Notes: generated from the letters alone by a model not told the origin. 13,445 nucleotides of DNA from an uncultured Clostridia bacterium (GCA_947628335.1 CANQZT010000025.1:1-13445); one strand, 5' to 3'; positions 1-9,294 are shown, counted from the stretch's first letter. Program-made: numbers and translations.

Positions 1-296
1 GTAAAAGACTCAATCCATAGATTATCTGTAATAAAGTGGCTATATACCCCTAAGCTTACACTATCTTTTAGCTCATTTCTATATTCAGACAAAAATTTTT
101 CTATATTTACATTATCTTTTCTTATATTACCTATCATCTGTTTATCGTAAAAATGAAATTTATCCTTTTTTCTATAATTTCTTTCTTCTTTTAATTGATC
201 TGGTAAAATATTTCCATATAAAAATTCTTCTTTGTTTACTTTTATATGTTTTTCAACTTCTTTTGCAACACATAAATGTATAAATGATGAAGGCAT
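1..296 (-). CDS. Zinc-dependent phospholipase C-like protein, N-terminal part (runs off window)
   Basis: This reads 98 codons from ATG at 296 to the window edge with no stop, so the C-terminus is missing. The start has a strong site (AAGGAG at 305-310, 8 nt away), which overlaps the stop of the preceding carboxypeptidase gene, suggesting the same operon and translational coupling. The protein begins MPSSFIHLCVAKEV. It has a GNILPD motif at residues 28-33, an HFYD at 48-51 and a hydrophobic GVYSHFITDNLW at 83-94. His7, Asp33, His48, His87 and Asp91 are spaced like metal ligands in the zinc-dependent phospholipase C-like family (PF00882) often seen in Clostridia. There is no signal peptide, so it is probably cytosolic. 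The substrate is unknown and the family assignment rests on motif resemblance only. No CGG codon occurs in this part. Confidence 0.6.
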   Translation of the reverse strand, partial: MPSSFIHLCVAKEVEKHIKVNKEEFLYGNILPDQLKEERNYRKKDKFHFYDKQMIGNIRKDNVNIEKFLSEYRNELKDSVSLGVYSHFITDNLWIESF

Positions 297-310
297 CTTT
301 TCTACTCCTT

Positions 311-1319
311 TTATTTTAAGTAATTTTCTACTTTTCCGCTTCCATTTTTTGATGTTATTTTTAGAATTGCCCCATTTACAAGTGCCAACTGAGGTGGGAC
401 ATGACCAATATCTGCTCCTGTAATAATTGGAATATTTTCATTTTCCAAAACAGAAAGTATTGCTTCATCTTCTGTAATATCGTAATCCTCTCTCATAATA
501 AATGATCTACCAAATATAATTCCGTTTACAATTTTTAAACATATTAGCATTCTTCATTTTCCAAAGAATTCTTGTAAGTTGTGGCGTATTCATTTCACAA
601 CATTCTAAAAACCATATAATTCCATCGTCTTTATATTTATCAATATAATTTGTAATTTTATCATACTTTGTTCCAATTAGACTATCTATACAATCTAAGC
701 AACCACCAAGCGCTCTACCTGTAATAGATATCTCTTCTTGATGTGTAATATTTTTCCATACAGTTTTTTCTGTTAAATGATATGTATTATCATCCAACTC
801 ACAGTCTCTTTTTTGATGTCTTTCAAAAGATGCTTGTACTATATCTTCTCCCGATGCAATTTTTAAGCTATCTTCTAAGTTACGATATAGAGGTGTCATG
901 GAATATTCTTTTACATTTTCACAATATATACTTGGGATATCACATAAAGTATTAAGTAAAAAGCTTAATGTAGTTATATCCGAAAAACCTATTGTCCATT
1001 TTGGATTTGATTTTCTTATTTTTTCAAAATCTAGTTCATCTAACATTTCCATTAAAAAATCTCCACCAGAAGCATAAATAATTAATTTTACTTCTTCATT
1101 TTCCCATAACTGCATAAATTCTTCTGCTCTAGTTTTGGCATCTGAACTTCTTCCTTTAATACTCGTTCTAACATTTTTTGTTTCTATTACTTTATATCCT
1201 ACTTTTTTCAAATTTTCAATTGCAAGATTTAGTCTTTCTATCTTTTCTTCTACAACACCATCTGATGGTGCACATATTCCTATTGTATCACCTATTTTTA
1301 AACTTTCTGGATAGTTCAA
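311..1319 (-). CDS. S66-family LD-carboxypeptidase (LdcA/MccF-like), one +1 frame change at CGG
   Basis: Serine peptidase family S66; known members trim the terminal D-amino acid from muropeptide tetrapeptides or cleave microcin C-type compounds. Read with one skipped base the gene encodes 335 aa, the usual family length. The catalytic triad is visible: Ser113 in GFSDIT, Glu239 in WFLECCE and His306 in ADIGHVPPQ. In the zero frame the protein stops after residue 270, four codons past CGG (522-524), and would lack the catalytic His. Skipping the C at 524 gives FKNCK-G-IIFGR, which fits the conserved family segment, and the frame stays open to TAA at 311-313. The start is TTG at 1319; no in-frame ATG lies nearby and AAGGGGG sits 7 nt upstream, directly after the pgeF stop. 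A pseudogene or sequencing error is possible, but see the identical pattern in five other genes. Confidence 0.88.
522..524 (-). other. Frame-change site 1 (CGG in ldcA-like gene)
   Basis: The zero frame reads AAT TGT AAA CGG AAT and stops four codons later. Passing over the C at 524 gives AAA GGA ATT ATA TTT GGT, which encodes KGIIFG and matches the family. CGG is codon 266 of the gene. Confidence 0.8.
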
Positions 1320-1333
1320 TATTTTTCCCCCTT

Positions 1334-2159
1334 TTAACCTCTAATTCCAATAATTGCTGTATTTCTTCCGGCTTCTTTTCCGATTAGCTCTAAATGAGTG
1401 CATTATTTCTTTGTTACATACCGTACAAATTCCACTGTCTATTATATTTTGCTTACTTAATCCCTCTTCTTGCATTAAATTTATATTTATCCTCGTTGTA
1501 TCAATACGATATTTATCCTCATTATCTTTTTTTCCTATATATTCAATAATATTTTCCATATCTGAATATTTTTCTTTAAATTGCTTTGCTACATCTTCTC
1601 CTACTTCAAAATGACATTTCTTTATATGTGGGCCTAGAAAACATAATATATTTTTAGGATTACAATTATATTTTTCTTTCATTTCTCGAACTGCAATTTT
1701 TCCAATCCCCTTTAATGTTCCTTGCCAACCAGAATGAATATTTCCTATAACATTTTTTTCATAATCGTATAAAAAAATTGGCGTACAATCTGCATAGCTT
1801 AAAGAAAATGTTATATTTGCTTTATTCGTTAAAAGTCCATCTACATTTTCTAGCTCTTTTGGAAAAATACTATATTCATTGTATGATTCATCAATACACT
1901 TTACAATATCTGTATGTGTTTGATATGGTCTTAATATTGTTTTATATGAAAAATGCAATGTATCTGCTAATTTTTTATAATTTTCATTAATCTTTCCTAC
2001 TTTTTCTTTGTATGTATCATTACTCCCTACATCAAAATTATCATTACTTAATGTATAACAATGTACTATTTCAGGATAGTCTAACAATTTTTTAAATTGC
2101 AAATATTCTATATTATTATTTTTTACATGAACTATATTTTCATTGGATAAATTTTTCAA
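1334..2159 (-). CDS. pgeF: Peptidoglycan editing factor / multicopper-oxidase-like PgeF (YlmD/YfiH family), one +1 frame change at CGG
   Basis: PF02578 family. Members have been described as peptidoglycan editing factor, purine nucleoside phosphorylase and laccase-like. Conserved blocks are QTHTD (80-84), SYADCTP (121-127), NIHSGWQGTLKGIG (140-153) and LGPHIKKCHFEVG (175-187). His82, Cys125 and His142 are the expected metal ligands. The zero frame ends in an un-family-like RKRSRKKYSNYWN. Skipping the C of CGG (1380-1382, codon 260) gives RAN-G-KEAGRNTAIIGIRG, the normal C-terminus of the family, with TAA at 1334-1336 and a total of 274 aa. That stop is followed at once by the Shine-Dalgarno site of the next gene, as expected for a real operon junction. 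The start is TTG at 2159, since a stop lies upstream in frame and no ATG is in frame. The stop of addB is only 25 nt upstream. Confidence 0.88.
1380..1382 (-). other. Frame-change site 2 (CGG in pgeF)
   Basis: The zero frame reads AGA GCT AAT CGG AAA AGA. Passing over the C at 1382 gives AAT GGA AAA GAA GCC GGA AGA AAT, i.e. NGKEAGRN, the conserved C-terminal motif. The zero-frame stop comes 13 codons later. Confidence 0.8.
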
Positions 2160-2184
2160 ATGCTCACCACTTCCATAAATATAT

Positions 2185-5100
2185 TTAACTTACTTCATTT
2201 TTCTCTTTTATGTCATCTAAAATTATGTCTTTTTGTAGATTAGGAATATAATTATATGAATTCTTTGTTTTATCAAAATTACAAATTGATTTATATTCAC
2301 AATATTCACATGATGCTTTTTTCTTTTTAGAGTTATATGAAGGTGAAATATCTATACTTCCAGTTAATATCTCTTTTGCGATTTGTTTAATTAATTTCTT
2401 AGTATATTTTTGTAAATCGTCAAATTGTTCTTTTGTTACAACAGATGACTTTTTTTGGCTTATACTTTCTTCAGTAGTAATATATGCTGGTATTATGCTT
2501 GACGAACCACTTTTTAACGTATTATCCATCATTCTTATTATATTAACATCTGCAAGTATTAGACCTTGCATTTTGAATTGTTTTTTTATCTCTTTTTCAA
2601 TTTCTTCGTCTGTCATATTTTTATTTGCTTTTATAATAGGATCTATTAAATTGAAATATAAAATTCCAGCTGGAATTACATCCTCTATTTGTGTTACAGC
2701 ATCTAAATAAGTAAGTAGTTGAATTTGTAAACCTGCTATTACTTCATTTAAATCTAATTTTTTTATACTTGATTTATAATCAATTATACGTATATATTTT
2801 CCCTCTTTATTTTGTGCTAAATCTATTCTATCTATTTTACCTGTTAGTTCGACTTTTTTTCCATCTTCTAATTCTATTTCTATTGGCTTATATTTTTTAT
2901 CATTATTAAACTCAACTTCATTTCCCCAAATTTTAAAATCACTTTGCTTTAATGTTTGTATAATATATCCCATTGACTTTAAAATGACTCTTTTTAATCT
3001 GTTAGTTAATAAAATATACTTTGGAGTGCTTGTAAATATGTAATTTCTACTTAAAGTTAGTTTTTCATTAATTATATTTTCTACTATTTCTTGCATAAGT
3101 TCTTCAGTAATATCTGTAACCTTTATATCTCGCTGTATAATTTGATCAAAAAATTCATCTATTACATCATGCATAAAGCTTCCCGTATCCATGCTTTCTA
3201 TTGCAAACATTGTTTTCTTAGATATTTTAAGACCATATTTTAAATAGAATGCAAATGCACATCTTTTATATTGTTCTAACCTTGAAATAGTTGTATGCAA
3301 AGTATTTCCATATAACTTCTCTATATTTTTTTTATTTATTTTTTCTGGACGATTTGTATATTTTAGGCCTTTTAAAACATTTTGTAATTTTAAATTATAT
3401 TTCTTATCATTTTGATATATTTTATATACATCAAACCAGATTGAATCAATTTCTTCTTTATCATAAAATTTTCTAATATTTAGTAATAATTCTTCAAATG
3501 TTGCCCTTTTTGTTGTAACACTACTTTTAGTATGTATAACGTCACTTTGTTCTGATAATTTTTCATATATGTTTTTTATTTTTGTTATTATTGTTGAAGG
3601 TCTTAATGTTCCTCCGTGCTCCATCTGATGATGGATATGATAAATACAATTTTTCCTCTTCTACAAGTAATGCTTTGTATATGTTAAAATTATCATCAAA
3701 TAACAATTCTTTCGTACCTTTAGCAATTTCTACTCCTTGCTCTTTCAAATCTTGTCTATCTTTATCATTTAAAAAGCCTTCATCTTTATGTACTGTTGGA
3801 AAAATACCGTCATTTAAACCTATTATAAATACTGCTTTTACTCTATGAGTTCTTGATCTATCAACATCCCCCATTATTACTTGGTCACAAGTTGCAGGTA
3901 TAGTTCCTTGCTCACTGTTTTGTAATCCTACTTTTAAAATTTTAGAATATTCTTGAAATGAAATGTTATTTTTTCCTAACACCATTATCATTTCATCTAA
4001 TACATCCATTAAATTATCCCAACTTGCTCTATAAAAACTTGCTAATTCTAGTTCATTAATTTCTTCTAATTGCTTTACTTTTTCTAACAATACTTCATCT
4101 ATTTTATTTTCAATTAAAAATTCATACAATGCCTTAGAAATTTCTTCACTTGTTTTTATCCTGCCTAGACTTTCTTTAAATTTTAATAAAGGTCTTACTA
4201 CCATTTTTCTTAAATTATTTAATTTTTTTAATTCGTCATCATTACCTGCTATTTTCCAATCTTCCTTATACCATTTATTACCTCTTATTCCGTATTGTAT
4301 ACAATAGTTTTCTAACATAAATAAATCATTTTCTGAAATTGGTATAAAACCGGATTTTAAGTAACTAAATACTGCTTCATATGACCAATTTTTTGCAAAT
4401 ATTTCTATTATAGATAAAAAATATTTTATTAATATATTTTGATTTATGCTTTTTTTCTCATCTATATATATTGGTATATCATACTTTTTAAAAACTGCTT
4501 TTACTATCTTTGCATATGTGTCTATATTCTTGGTTATGATTGCAATATCTTGATAATTATATTTATTATCTCTAACTAATTTAATTATCGTTTTTGCAAT
4601 ATTTTCAATTTCTGAAAACGGATTTTTTGCTAAAAATAGCTCTATATCTTTTGGCTCTTTTACATATTTCTGATATCTACTACTATATAAATTTTTTTCT
4701 AAATGCTTTAATTCTTCTGTTTTAAATCTTTTGATATCTGTTAAATTTATTGGTGAATCTACCTGTATTTTTTCCTCATTTGCTATTGTCATAATTTTTT
4801 CTATAGTTTCTTTATTAGCACTAAATAAATCTGATGTTTTAGTAGTCTTTGTCATGTTATCTGTACATACTGTAATATTTACTTGTTTAGCTGTTTTCAA
4901 TAATTTTCTAATTATTTCATATTCTTGTTTTGTATATCCAACAAATTCGTCTATGTATATAATTGTGTTTTTAAACATATTTGTTTTATCTAGTTCTTGA
5001 CTTAAGATTGATAAAGTATCTTCTTCGTCTATATAATTACTTTTTATGGTCTCTTGATAATTTTTATAGATGTTATAAATATCTTTTAGTTTAAATTTCA

Positions 5101-5533
5101 AATATTGATCACTCGTTTTTTCAATTGTTTGTTGCAGTGCATCTACAGTAATATTATGCTTTTTTAGCTCTTTTATCGTTGATAATGCTGTTTGTATATT
5201 TTCATCAGATTTATTTAATAAAGTTAAATCTTTTTTATTTTGAGATAATATGTAATATATTAACATAGACTTACCAGTTTTTGATAAATTAGTTCTATGT
5301 ATTCCTACTTCTTGCATAACGCGATATGCCATACGATTAAATGTTAAGACTTCTGCATCAATTACAGCATTTTTCTTTAAGCTTTCTAATAATTTCTGTT
5401 CCTGTGTAAGAGAATATTGTTCTGGAGTAATTATATATATTTTATTATTTCTATTTATTTTCGTTTTTATTTCGTTAAAACAAAACGTACTTTTTCCTGT
5501 ACCAGTTCTACCATAAATTATTCTTAAACTCAT
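2185..5533 (-). CDS. addB: ATP-dependent helicase/nuclease subunit AddB, one +1 frame change at CGG
   Basis: AddB is the second subunit of the AddAB helicase-nuclease that processes double-strand ends for RecA-dependent repair. With one skipped base it is 1115 aa, close to the family length of about 1150. The N-terminus has a Walker A motif GRTGTGKST at 8-16 and ITPEQYSLTQEQK. The C-terminal nuclease has DRID (around 901), IDYKSS (Asp918, Lys920) and QIQLLTY. Four cysteines for the 4Fe-4S cluster are at 758 and 1075, 1078, 1084 (CEYCEYKSIC). The zero frame breaks after YLSYPSSDGA at CGG (3614-3616, codon 640) and stops 16 codons later. Skipping the C gives A-G-GTLRPSTIITK, the conserved AddB segment. 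The whole nuclease and Fe-S part therefore depends on the shift. ATG start with AGAGGT 8 nt upstream; it lies 21 nt after ogg. addA is not in the window. Confidence 0.93.
3614..3616 (-). other. Frame-change site 3 (CGG in addB)
   Basis: The zero frame reads GAT GGA GCA CGG AGG AAC. Passing over the C at 3616 gives GCA GGA GGA ACA TTA AGA CCT, i.e. AGGTLRP. The preceding codon GCA would become CAC if its tRNA slipped by one, so simple P-site re-pairing does not explain this site. Confidence 0.82.
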
Positions 5534-5554
5534 TTCTTGTTACCTCTTTTATTT

Positions 5555-6421
5555 TTATGCTGTTTCTCTTTTCCAATAAAATAAATATTGTTGTGCAAGC
5601 CCTGCTAAATTTTGATATTTTTTTGTTGCTAAGCTTTCTATCTCTTTTTTATTTACCTTAGTCTCATCTTCCTTTTTTATGTATAATTCATTCATAACTC
5701 TTCTAACCCACACGTCTATTGGAAATACTTCGTATCTTTTTAATGCAAATAGTAAAATACAATCTGCAACTTTAGGCCCCACACCTGGAAGTGTTAACAA
5801 TTGCTCTTTTACTTCTTCTGTATTTTTGTTGTTCTTTAGCCCCTCTAAATTTATCTTTTTATCATTTATTATTCTTGTTGTCTCATATACCCTTTTATCT
5901 CTAAATCCTAAACCTAAATTTCTTAAATCTTCTACTGTTGCTTTACCTAAATTTTGTGGAGTTGGAAATGTATAATATTTTCTATTATTCCAAATTATTT
6001 TTTCTCCATACTTTTCTGATATTCTTTCTATAATCCCCTTTATTCTTGGAATATTATTATTAGCTGAAATTATAAATGAAATAATCATTTCCCACAAATC
6101 TTGATTCAATATTCGAATTCCTCTTCCAAACTCAATACTTTCTTTTAAATATTCATCTACTTTACTTAACTTTTCTTGTATTTTTGCATAATCAGTATTA
6201 AGATCAAAATAATTAGTTACTATATCTTGTATATTATTCTTACAAATTCCCTTAAAAATTATTTTTCCTTCTTCTTTTTTTACATTTAGCACATTTTGGT
6301 CAAATACTCCTGTATAACTACCATCTTCTTGAATATTCCATCTAAAACATTGACCACATTCAAAAATATGTTTTGGTTCAAATTCTGTTTGATTTTTTAT
6401 AATATATATTTGTTCATCCAT
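5555..6421 (-). CDS. ogg: 8-oxoguanine DNA glycosylase / AP lyase (OGG-type, HhH-GPD)
   Basis: Bifunctional base-excision repair enzyme that removes 8-oxoguanine. It is 288 aa and unbroken. The helix-hairpin-helix-GPD core is clear: LPGVGPKVADC at 211-221 carries the catalytic Lys217, and the catalytic Asp236 lies in FPIDVWVRRVMNELY. The N-terminal part (ECGQCFRW at 21-28, then SANNNIPRI near 119-127) resembles OGG1-like proteins, not MutY or Nth. No C-terminal Fe-S cysteines are present, which excludes Nth/MutY. ATG start with GAGGAG about 8 nt upstream; a good promoter lies at 6447-6475, so this is probably the first gene of an ogg-addB-pgeF-ldcA-plc operon. It contains no in-frame CGG and needs no frame change. 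Confidence 0.9.
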   Translation of the reverse strand: MDEQIYIIKNQTEFEPKHIFECGQCFRWNIQEDGSYTGVFDQNVLNVKKEEGKIIFKGICKNNIQDIVTNYFDLNTDYAKIQEKLSKVDEYLKESIEFGRGIRILNQDLWEMIISFIISANNNIPRIKGIIERISEKYGEKIIWNNRKYYTFPTPQNLGKATVEDLRNLGLGFRDKRVYETTRIINDKKINLEGLKNNKNTEEVKEQLLTLPGVGPKVADCILLFALKRYEVFPIDVWVRRVMNELYIKKEDETKVNKKEIESLATKKYQNLAGLAQQYLFYWKRETA

Positions 6422-6446
6422 ACTATTTCTCCTCTATTTCGTACTT

Positions 6447-6475
6447 ATTTTATCATAAAAAACAACTTATAGCAA
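6447..6475 (-). promoter_or_regulatory. Candidate SigA promoter for the ogg operon
   Basis: -35 TTGCTA (6470-6475), 17-nt spacer, -10 TAAAAT (6447-6452) preceded by TGA, an extended -10. It sits 26 nt upstream of the ogg start codon. Sequence match only. Confidence 0.5.
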
Positions 6476-6481
6476 ATAGAA

Positions 6482-7352
6482 TTATTCTCTTTTAAAACCT
6501 ATTCCAAATGCTTCTCTTGCATTTGATATAACAACAAATGAACCTGGATCTATTTTTTTACTTATTTGTCTTATTCTTACCGCTTCATTTCTTGATGCTA
6601 TACACCATAACATCATTTTTTCTTCTCCAGTATACATTCCTTTTGCATAAATTCCTGTAATTCCTCTTCCTACATGTTCTGAAATTTTGTCAGATATTTC
6701 AAGATATTGACTTGAAACAATATAAATCATTTTTGTAAAATTTATTCCCTCAAAAACTATATCTATTATTTTTCCCATTAAATAGATTGTAATTGCTGAA
6801 TATAACCCTATCTCAATTTTCTTAAAGAAAATAACATTTAAAATGATTATTACTGTATCAATTACTACTATTAGACCTCCTGTTCTATAATTTGGTTTAT
6901 ATTCTCGTATAATATATGCTAACATATCTGTTCCACCTGTAGATGCATTTACTTTTAACACTATAGATGTTCCTAGACCAATTATAACTCCACCATATAT
7001 ACATGCAAGTAGGCGATCTCCGAGTTATAGCATTAAATTTATCTAATAAATCAATAAATAAAGATAATGCAGTAGTTCCTATTAAACCTTTTATAAAAAA
7101 CTCCCTTCCTTTTTTTATCCATGATAATATAAATAGTGGCAAGTTCAATGCAAATATTGTTATTCCCATTGGAAGATGTAGTAGATAATAAAAAATAGTT
7201 GCAATTCCTGTAAAACCTCCAGATGATAATTGATTTGGTAATAAAAAACATGATACTCCAATTGCCATAATAAATGTACCTAATATAATTTGTAAAAATT
7301 CTAACACATATTTTTTTATCAGTAGCTTCCTTCTTTTTTTCTTTAAACTCAT
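6482..7352 (-). CDS. YitT-family membrane protein with C-terminal DUF2179, one +1 frame change at CGG
   Basis: YitT proteins are multi-pass membrane proteins with a cytosolic DUF2179 domain; their transport role is not settled. Read with one skipped base it is 289 aa, the family norm. Hydrophobic segments lie near residues 19-39, 48-80 and 88-103 before the break, and three more follow it. The conserved NASTGGTD is at 135-142 and the DUF2179 domain covers about 205-285. The break is at CGG (7020-7022, codon 111). The zero frame then becomes cysteine- and tryptophan-rich nonsense for 40 codons, whereas skipping the C gives AIT-G-DRLLACIYGGVIIG, typical of the family. I chose ATG at 7352 over GTG at 7361 because TAGGTGA is correctly spaced from it. 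It follows the radical SAM gene by 48 nt. Confidence 0.92.
7020..7022 (-). other. Frame-change site 4 (CGG in yitT-like gene)
   Basis: The zero frame reads GCT ATA ACT CGG AGA TCG. Passing over the C at 7022 gives ACT GGA GAT CGC CTA CTT GCA, i.e. TGDRLLA. The next Arg codon, CGC, is read normally, so not all CGN codons are affected. Confidence 0.82.
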
Positions 7353-7400
7353 AAAAATCACCTATATTGGTATTATTTACAAATATAAGTGATTTATTCA

Positions 7401-8483
7401 TTACTTCATTTCTATTTTTTCATCTTCCTTAAAGTCTGTAAATGTTTTTAAGATTTCAATTTCCGTTTTTCCTACCTTTATTTTTTCATCAGCTTTTACT
7501 TTTATATCAACTTCATATATATCTTTTAATTTAAGAATATTTTCTTTTTTATGACCTATTACATGATTTACATCAGCTGGATTTACTCTAACTTCAACTT
7601 CTTTTACTTTTACATTAAAATTTTTTATTTTATTTACTATTGTATCATACCAAATACTATCCTCTACAAGTTGACCGAATGCTGGATGATATGGGCCTGC
7701 CACTACTTCACTACCTTCTTTATCTGATTCTGTGATTATATCGGTATTTTGAAGGCCTATTCTTATAATGTCAATTTTCTTTTTGTTGAAAAGATATACT
7801 AATTCTTTACAACATTCAACAGCCTGTGTCAGTGTATTTGGTTCATATTCTCCTTTTTCATATTGTTCTTGTAATTTAGTATTTTTTATTACTAAAACTG
7901 GATAAATTCTTACCATTTTTGGTTTTAATTTAATTAAATCTTTTGCTGTATTTATTTCATCTAATTTTGTACTTTCTGGTAACCCTACCATCATTTGATG
8001 ACCTAAATTAAATCTATACCATCTAATTAATTTTGACGCTCTTTTTACATCTTCAAAATTATGGCCTCTATTTGCTGTTTTTAAAATATAATCATTTGAA
8101 GATTGTACTCCTAGTTCAATAGTCTTTACTTTGTACTTTTTTAGTCTTTTTAATATTTCTTTATTAATACAATCTGGTCTCGTTGAAATCCTAATTGAAT
8201 CAATTTTCTTTTGTTCAATAAACTTATATGCTTCTTGTAGTAATTCTTCTTGAACTCTTTCATCTATTGCCGTAAAACTTCCACCAAAAAAAGCAATTTC
8301 TTTATAGGCATCTTTTTCTTTAAAATTATCTAAATACTCTTCTACAATTTTTGACACATCCTCTTTTGTTACTTGCTTTTGTTGACCACTAATGCTTTTT
8401 TGATTACAAAATACGCAGTCATTTGGACATCCAAGATGTGGCACAAAAATTGGTATAACATATTGCTTTTCTCTATTTTTCAT
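7401..8483 (-). CDS. Elp3-like radical SAM protein
   Basis: 360 aa with a radical SAM CX3CX2C cluster motif, CPNDCVFC, at residues 19-26 (Cys19, Cys23, Cys26) and an FFGGSFTAID block near 64-73. The overall pattern (ISTRPDC, TIELGVQSSND, GHQMMVGLP) resembles the radical SAM half of Elp3, but there is no GNAT acetyltransferase domain. The C-terminal part (NPADVNHVIGHKKENI) is typical of the gene found next to rnc in many Clostridia. The substrate is unknown. ATG start with AGGAGG overlapping the corrected stop of rnc (TAG-GAGG), which suggests translational coupling. No in-frame CGG and no break; TTC GGT and ACG GCA show that CGG across codon borders is harmless. Confidence 0.88.
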   Translation of the reverse strand: MKNREKQYVIPIFVPHLGCPNDCVFCNQKSISGQQKQVTKEDVSKIVEEYLDNFKEKDAYKEIAFFGGSFTAIDERVQEELLQEAYKFIEQKKIDSIRISTRPDCINKEILKRLKKYKVKTIELGVQSSNDYILKTANRGHNFEDVKRASKLIRWYRFNLGHQMMVGLPESTKLDEINTAKDLIKLKPKMVRIYPVLVIKNTKLQEQYEKGEYEPNTLTQAVECCKELVYLFNKKKIDIIRIGLQNTDIITESDKEGSEVVAGPYHPAFGQLVEDSIWYDTIVNKIKNFNVKVKEVEVRVNPADVNHVIGHKKENILKLKDIYEVDIKVKADEKIKVGKTEIEILKTFTDFKEDEKIEMK

Positions 8484-8492
8484 TTTTTCCTC

Positions 8493-9169
8493 CTATAAGT
8501 TATTATTTTTAATCGCATTTCCGAGCTGCTTCCATCTCTGCACTTTTCTTTGATTTTCCGTTTTCCTTTTGCAAGTACTTTTCCATTTACTTTTACTTGA
8601 GCTATAAATGATTTATCATGGTCTGGACCTGATTCACCTATAATTTCATATTTTATATGAACCTCTCCACGTGCTTGCATTTTCTCTTGTAATACTGTTT
8701 TATAATCTTTTAATCCAACATTTTGACTTGATAATTCAATCTCATCTTTTAAATTTTTAATAATAAATTTCCTTACCGCTTCAATTCCACCATCTAAATA
8801 CATTGCTGCAATAACTGCCTCTACACTATCTGCAAGTATTGCTGGTCCTATTTTTCCCATTGCAATTTCACTTCTACCTAGATACAAGAAATCACTAAAA
8901 TTAAGCTTAGTTGCTACCTTATATAAGCTTGCCTCACATACAACACTTGCTCTAACTTTAGTCATTTCTCCTTCCTTTAAGTGATAATAGTTTTCATATA
9001 AATATTCACTTGTAACAAATTCTAAAATTGCATCTCCTAGGAATTCTAATTTTTCATTACTTGCCACTTTATGCTCATTTGCATAAGAAGTATGAGTCAG
9101 TGCATTTTTTATCAACTTCTTATTTGTAAAAGTATATTCGATTTTTTTTTCTAACATATTTAAATCCAT
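8493..9169 (-). CDS. rnc: Ribonuclease III, two +1 frame changes at CGG
   Basis: Double-strand-specific endoribonuclease for rRNA and mRNA processing. The signature NEKLEFLGDAIL (38-49) holds Glu42 and Asp46; Asp114 and Glu117 (ILADSVEA) complete the Mg site. The dsRNA-binding domain begins near 154. The zero frame loses homology after VLAKGK, at CGG 8558-8560 (codon 204). One skipped C gives GKGKSKKSAEMEAA, the conserved end of the dsRBD. That frame meets a second CGG at 8521-8523 and would stop three codons later. A second skip gives AA-G-NAIKNNNL and a TAG at 8493-8495, placed right at the Shine-Dalgarno site of the next gene. The total is 224 aa, a normal length. ATG start with GGAGGTG 7 nt upstream. 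Without the shifts the frame would run past this point and overlap the next gene's start. Confidence 0.94.
8521..8523 (-). other. Frame-change site 6 (second CGG in rnc)
   Basis: In the once-shifted frame the reading is GAA GCA GCT CGG AAA TGC GAT TAA. Passing over the C at 8523 gives GCT GGA AAT GCG ATT AAA, i.e. AGNAIK, which fits the last helix of the dsRBD. This site is less certain than the others because reading Arg here would only shorten and alter the last few residues. Confidence 0.65.
8558..8560 (-). other. Frame-change site 5 (first CGG in rnc)
   Basis: The zero frame reads GCA AAA GGA AAA CGG AAA ATC. Passing over the C at 8560 gives AAA GGA AAA TCA AAG AAA AGT GCA GAG, i.e. KGKSKKSAE, the conserved dsRBD motif. 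Confidence 0.82.
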
Positions 9170-9202
9170 TATTTTTCACCTCCATTTCATTTCACCTATT
9201 CT

Positions 9203-9208
9203 ATTATA
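9203..9208 (-). promoter_or_regulatory. Candidate -10 element for rnc
   Basis: A perfect TATAAT directly preceded by TG lies 33 nt upstream of the rnc start, just past a terminator hairpin. A convincing -35 hexamer is not seen (TTTCTT at 17 nt). Confidence 0.4.
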
Positions 9209-9220
9209 CATCAAAATTAT

Positions 9221-9251
9221 AAAAAAAGAAAGGTGTCCCCTTTCTTTTTTT
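9221..9251. terminator. Bidirectional intrinsic terminator between acpP and rnc
   Basis: Perfect 13-bp stem (9221-9233 with 9239-9251) and a 5-nt loop. The stem has A-rich and T-rich outer halves, so either strand ends in a U-run. It would end the acpP transcript before rnc. Confidence 0.75.
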
Positions 9252-9254
9252 ATA

Positions 9255-9294
9255 TAGTAGGAAAGTTCTCCTAGTAGGAGAACTTTCCGTACTA
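9255..9294. repeat. Strong hairpin downstream of acpP
   Basis: 13 bp of perfect pairing (9260-9272 with 9276-9288, loop AGT), extended by five more pairs (9255-9259 with 9290-9294) across a one-base bulge. No U-run follows it on the minus strand, so it is not a classic terminator. It may be an RNA stability or processing element. Confidence 0.6.

Noticed and set aside
1375..1385. Homopolymer sequencing error (extra A in AAAA runs) as the cause in pgeF and rnc
   Set aside because: An A-run fits two or three sites only; at addB, yitT and the DUF4832 gene no such run is present, whereas CGG is common to all seven. A systematic extra C before GG cannot be fully excluded and is kept as the main alternative.
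7051..7401. Minus-strand 116-codon open frame overlapping the yitT start
   Set aside because: It overlaps the clear YitT N-terminus in another frame and shows no recognisable protein features.
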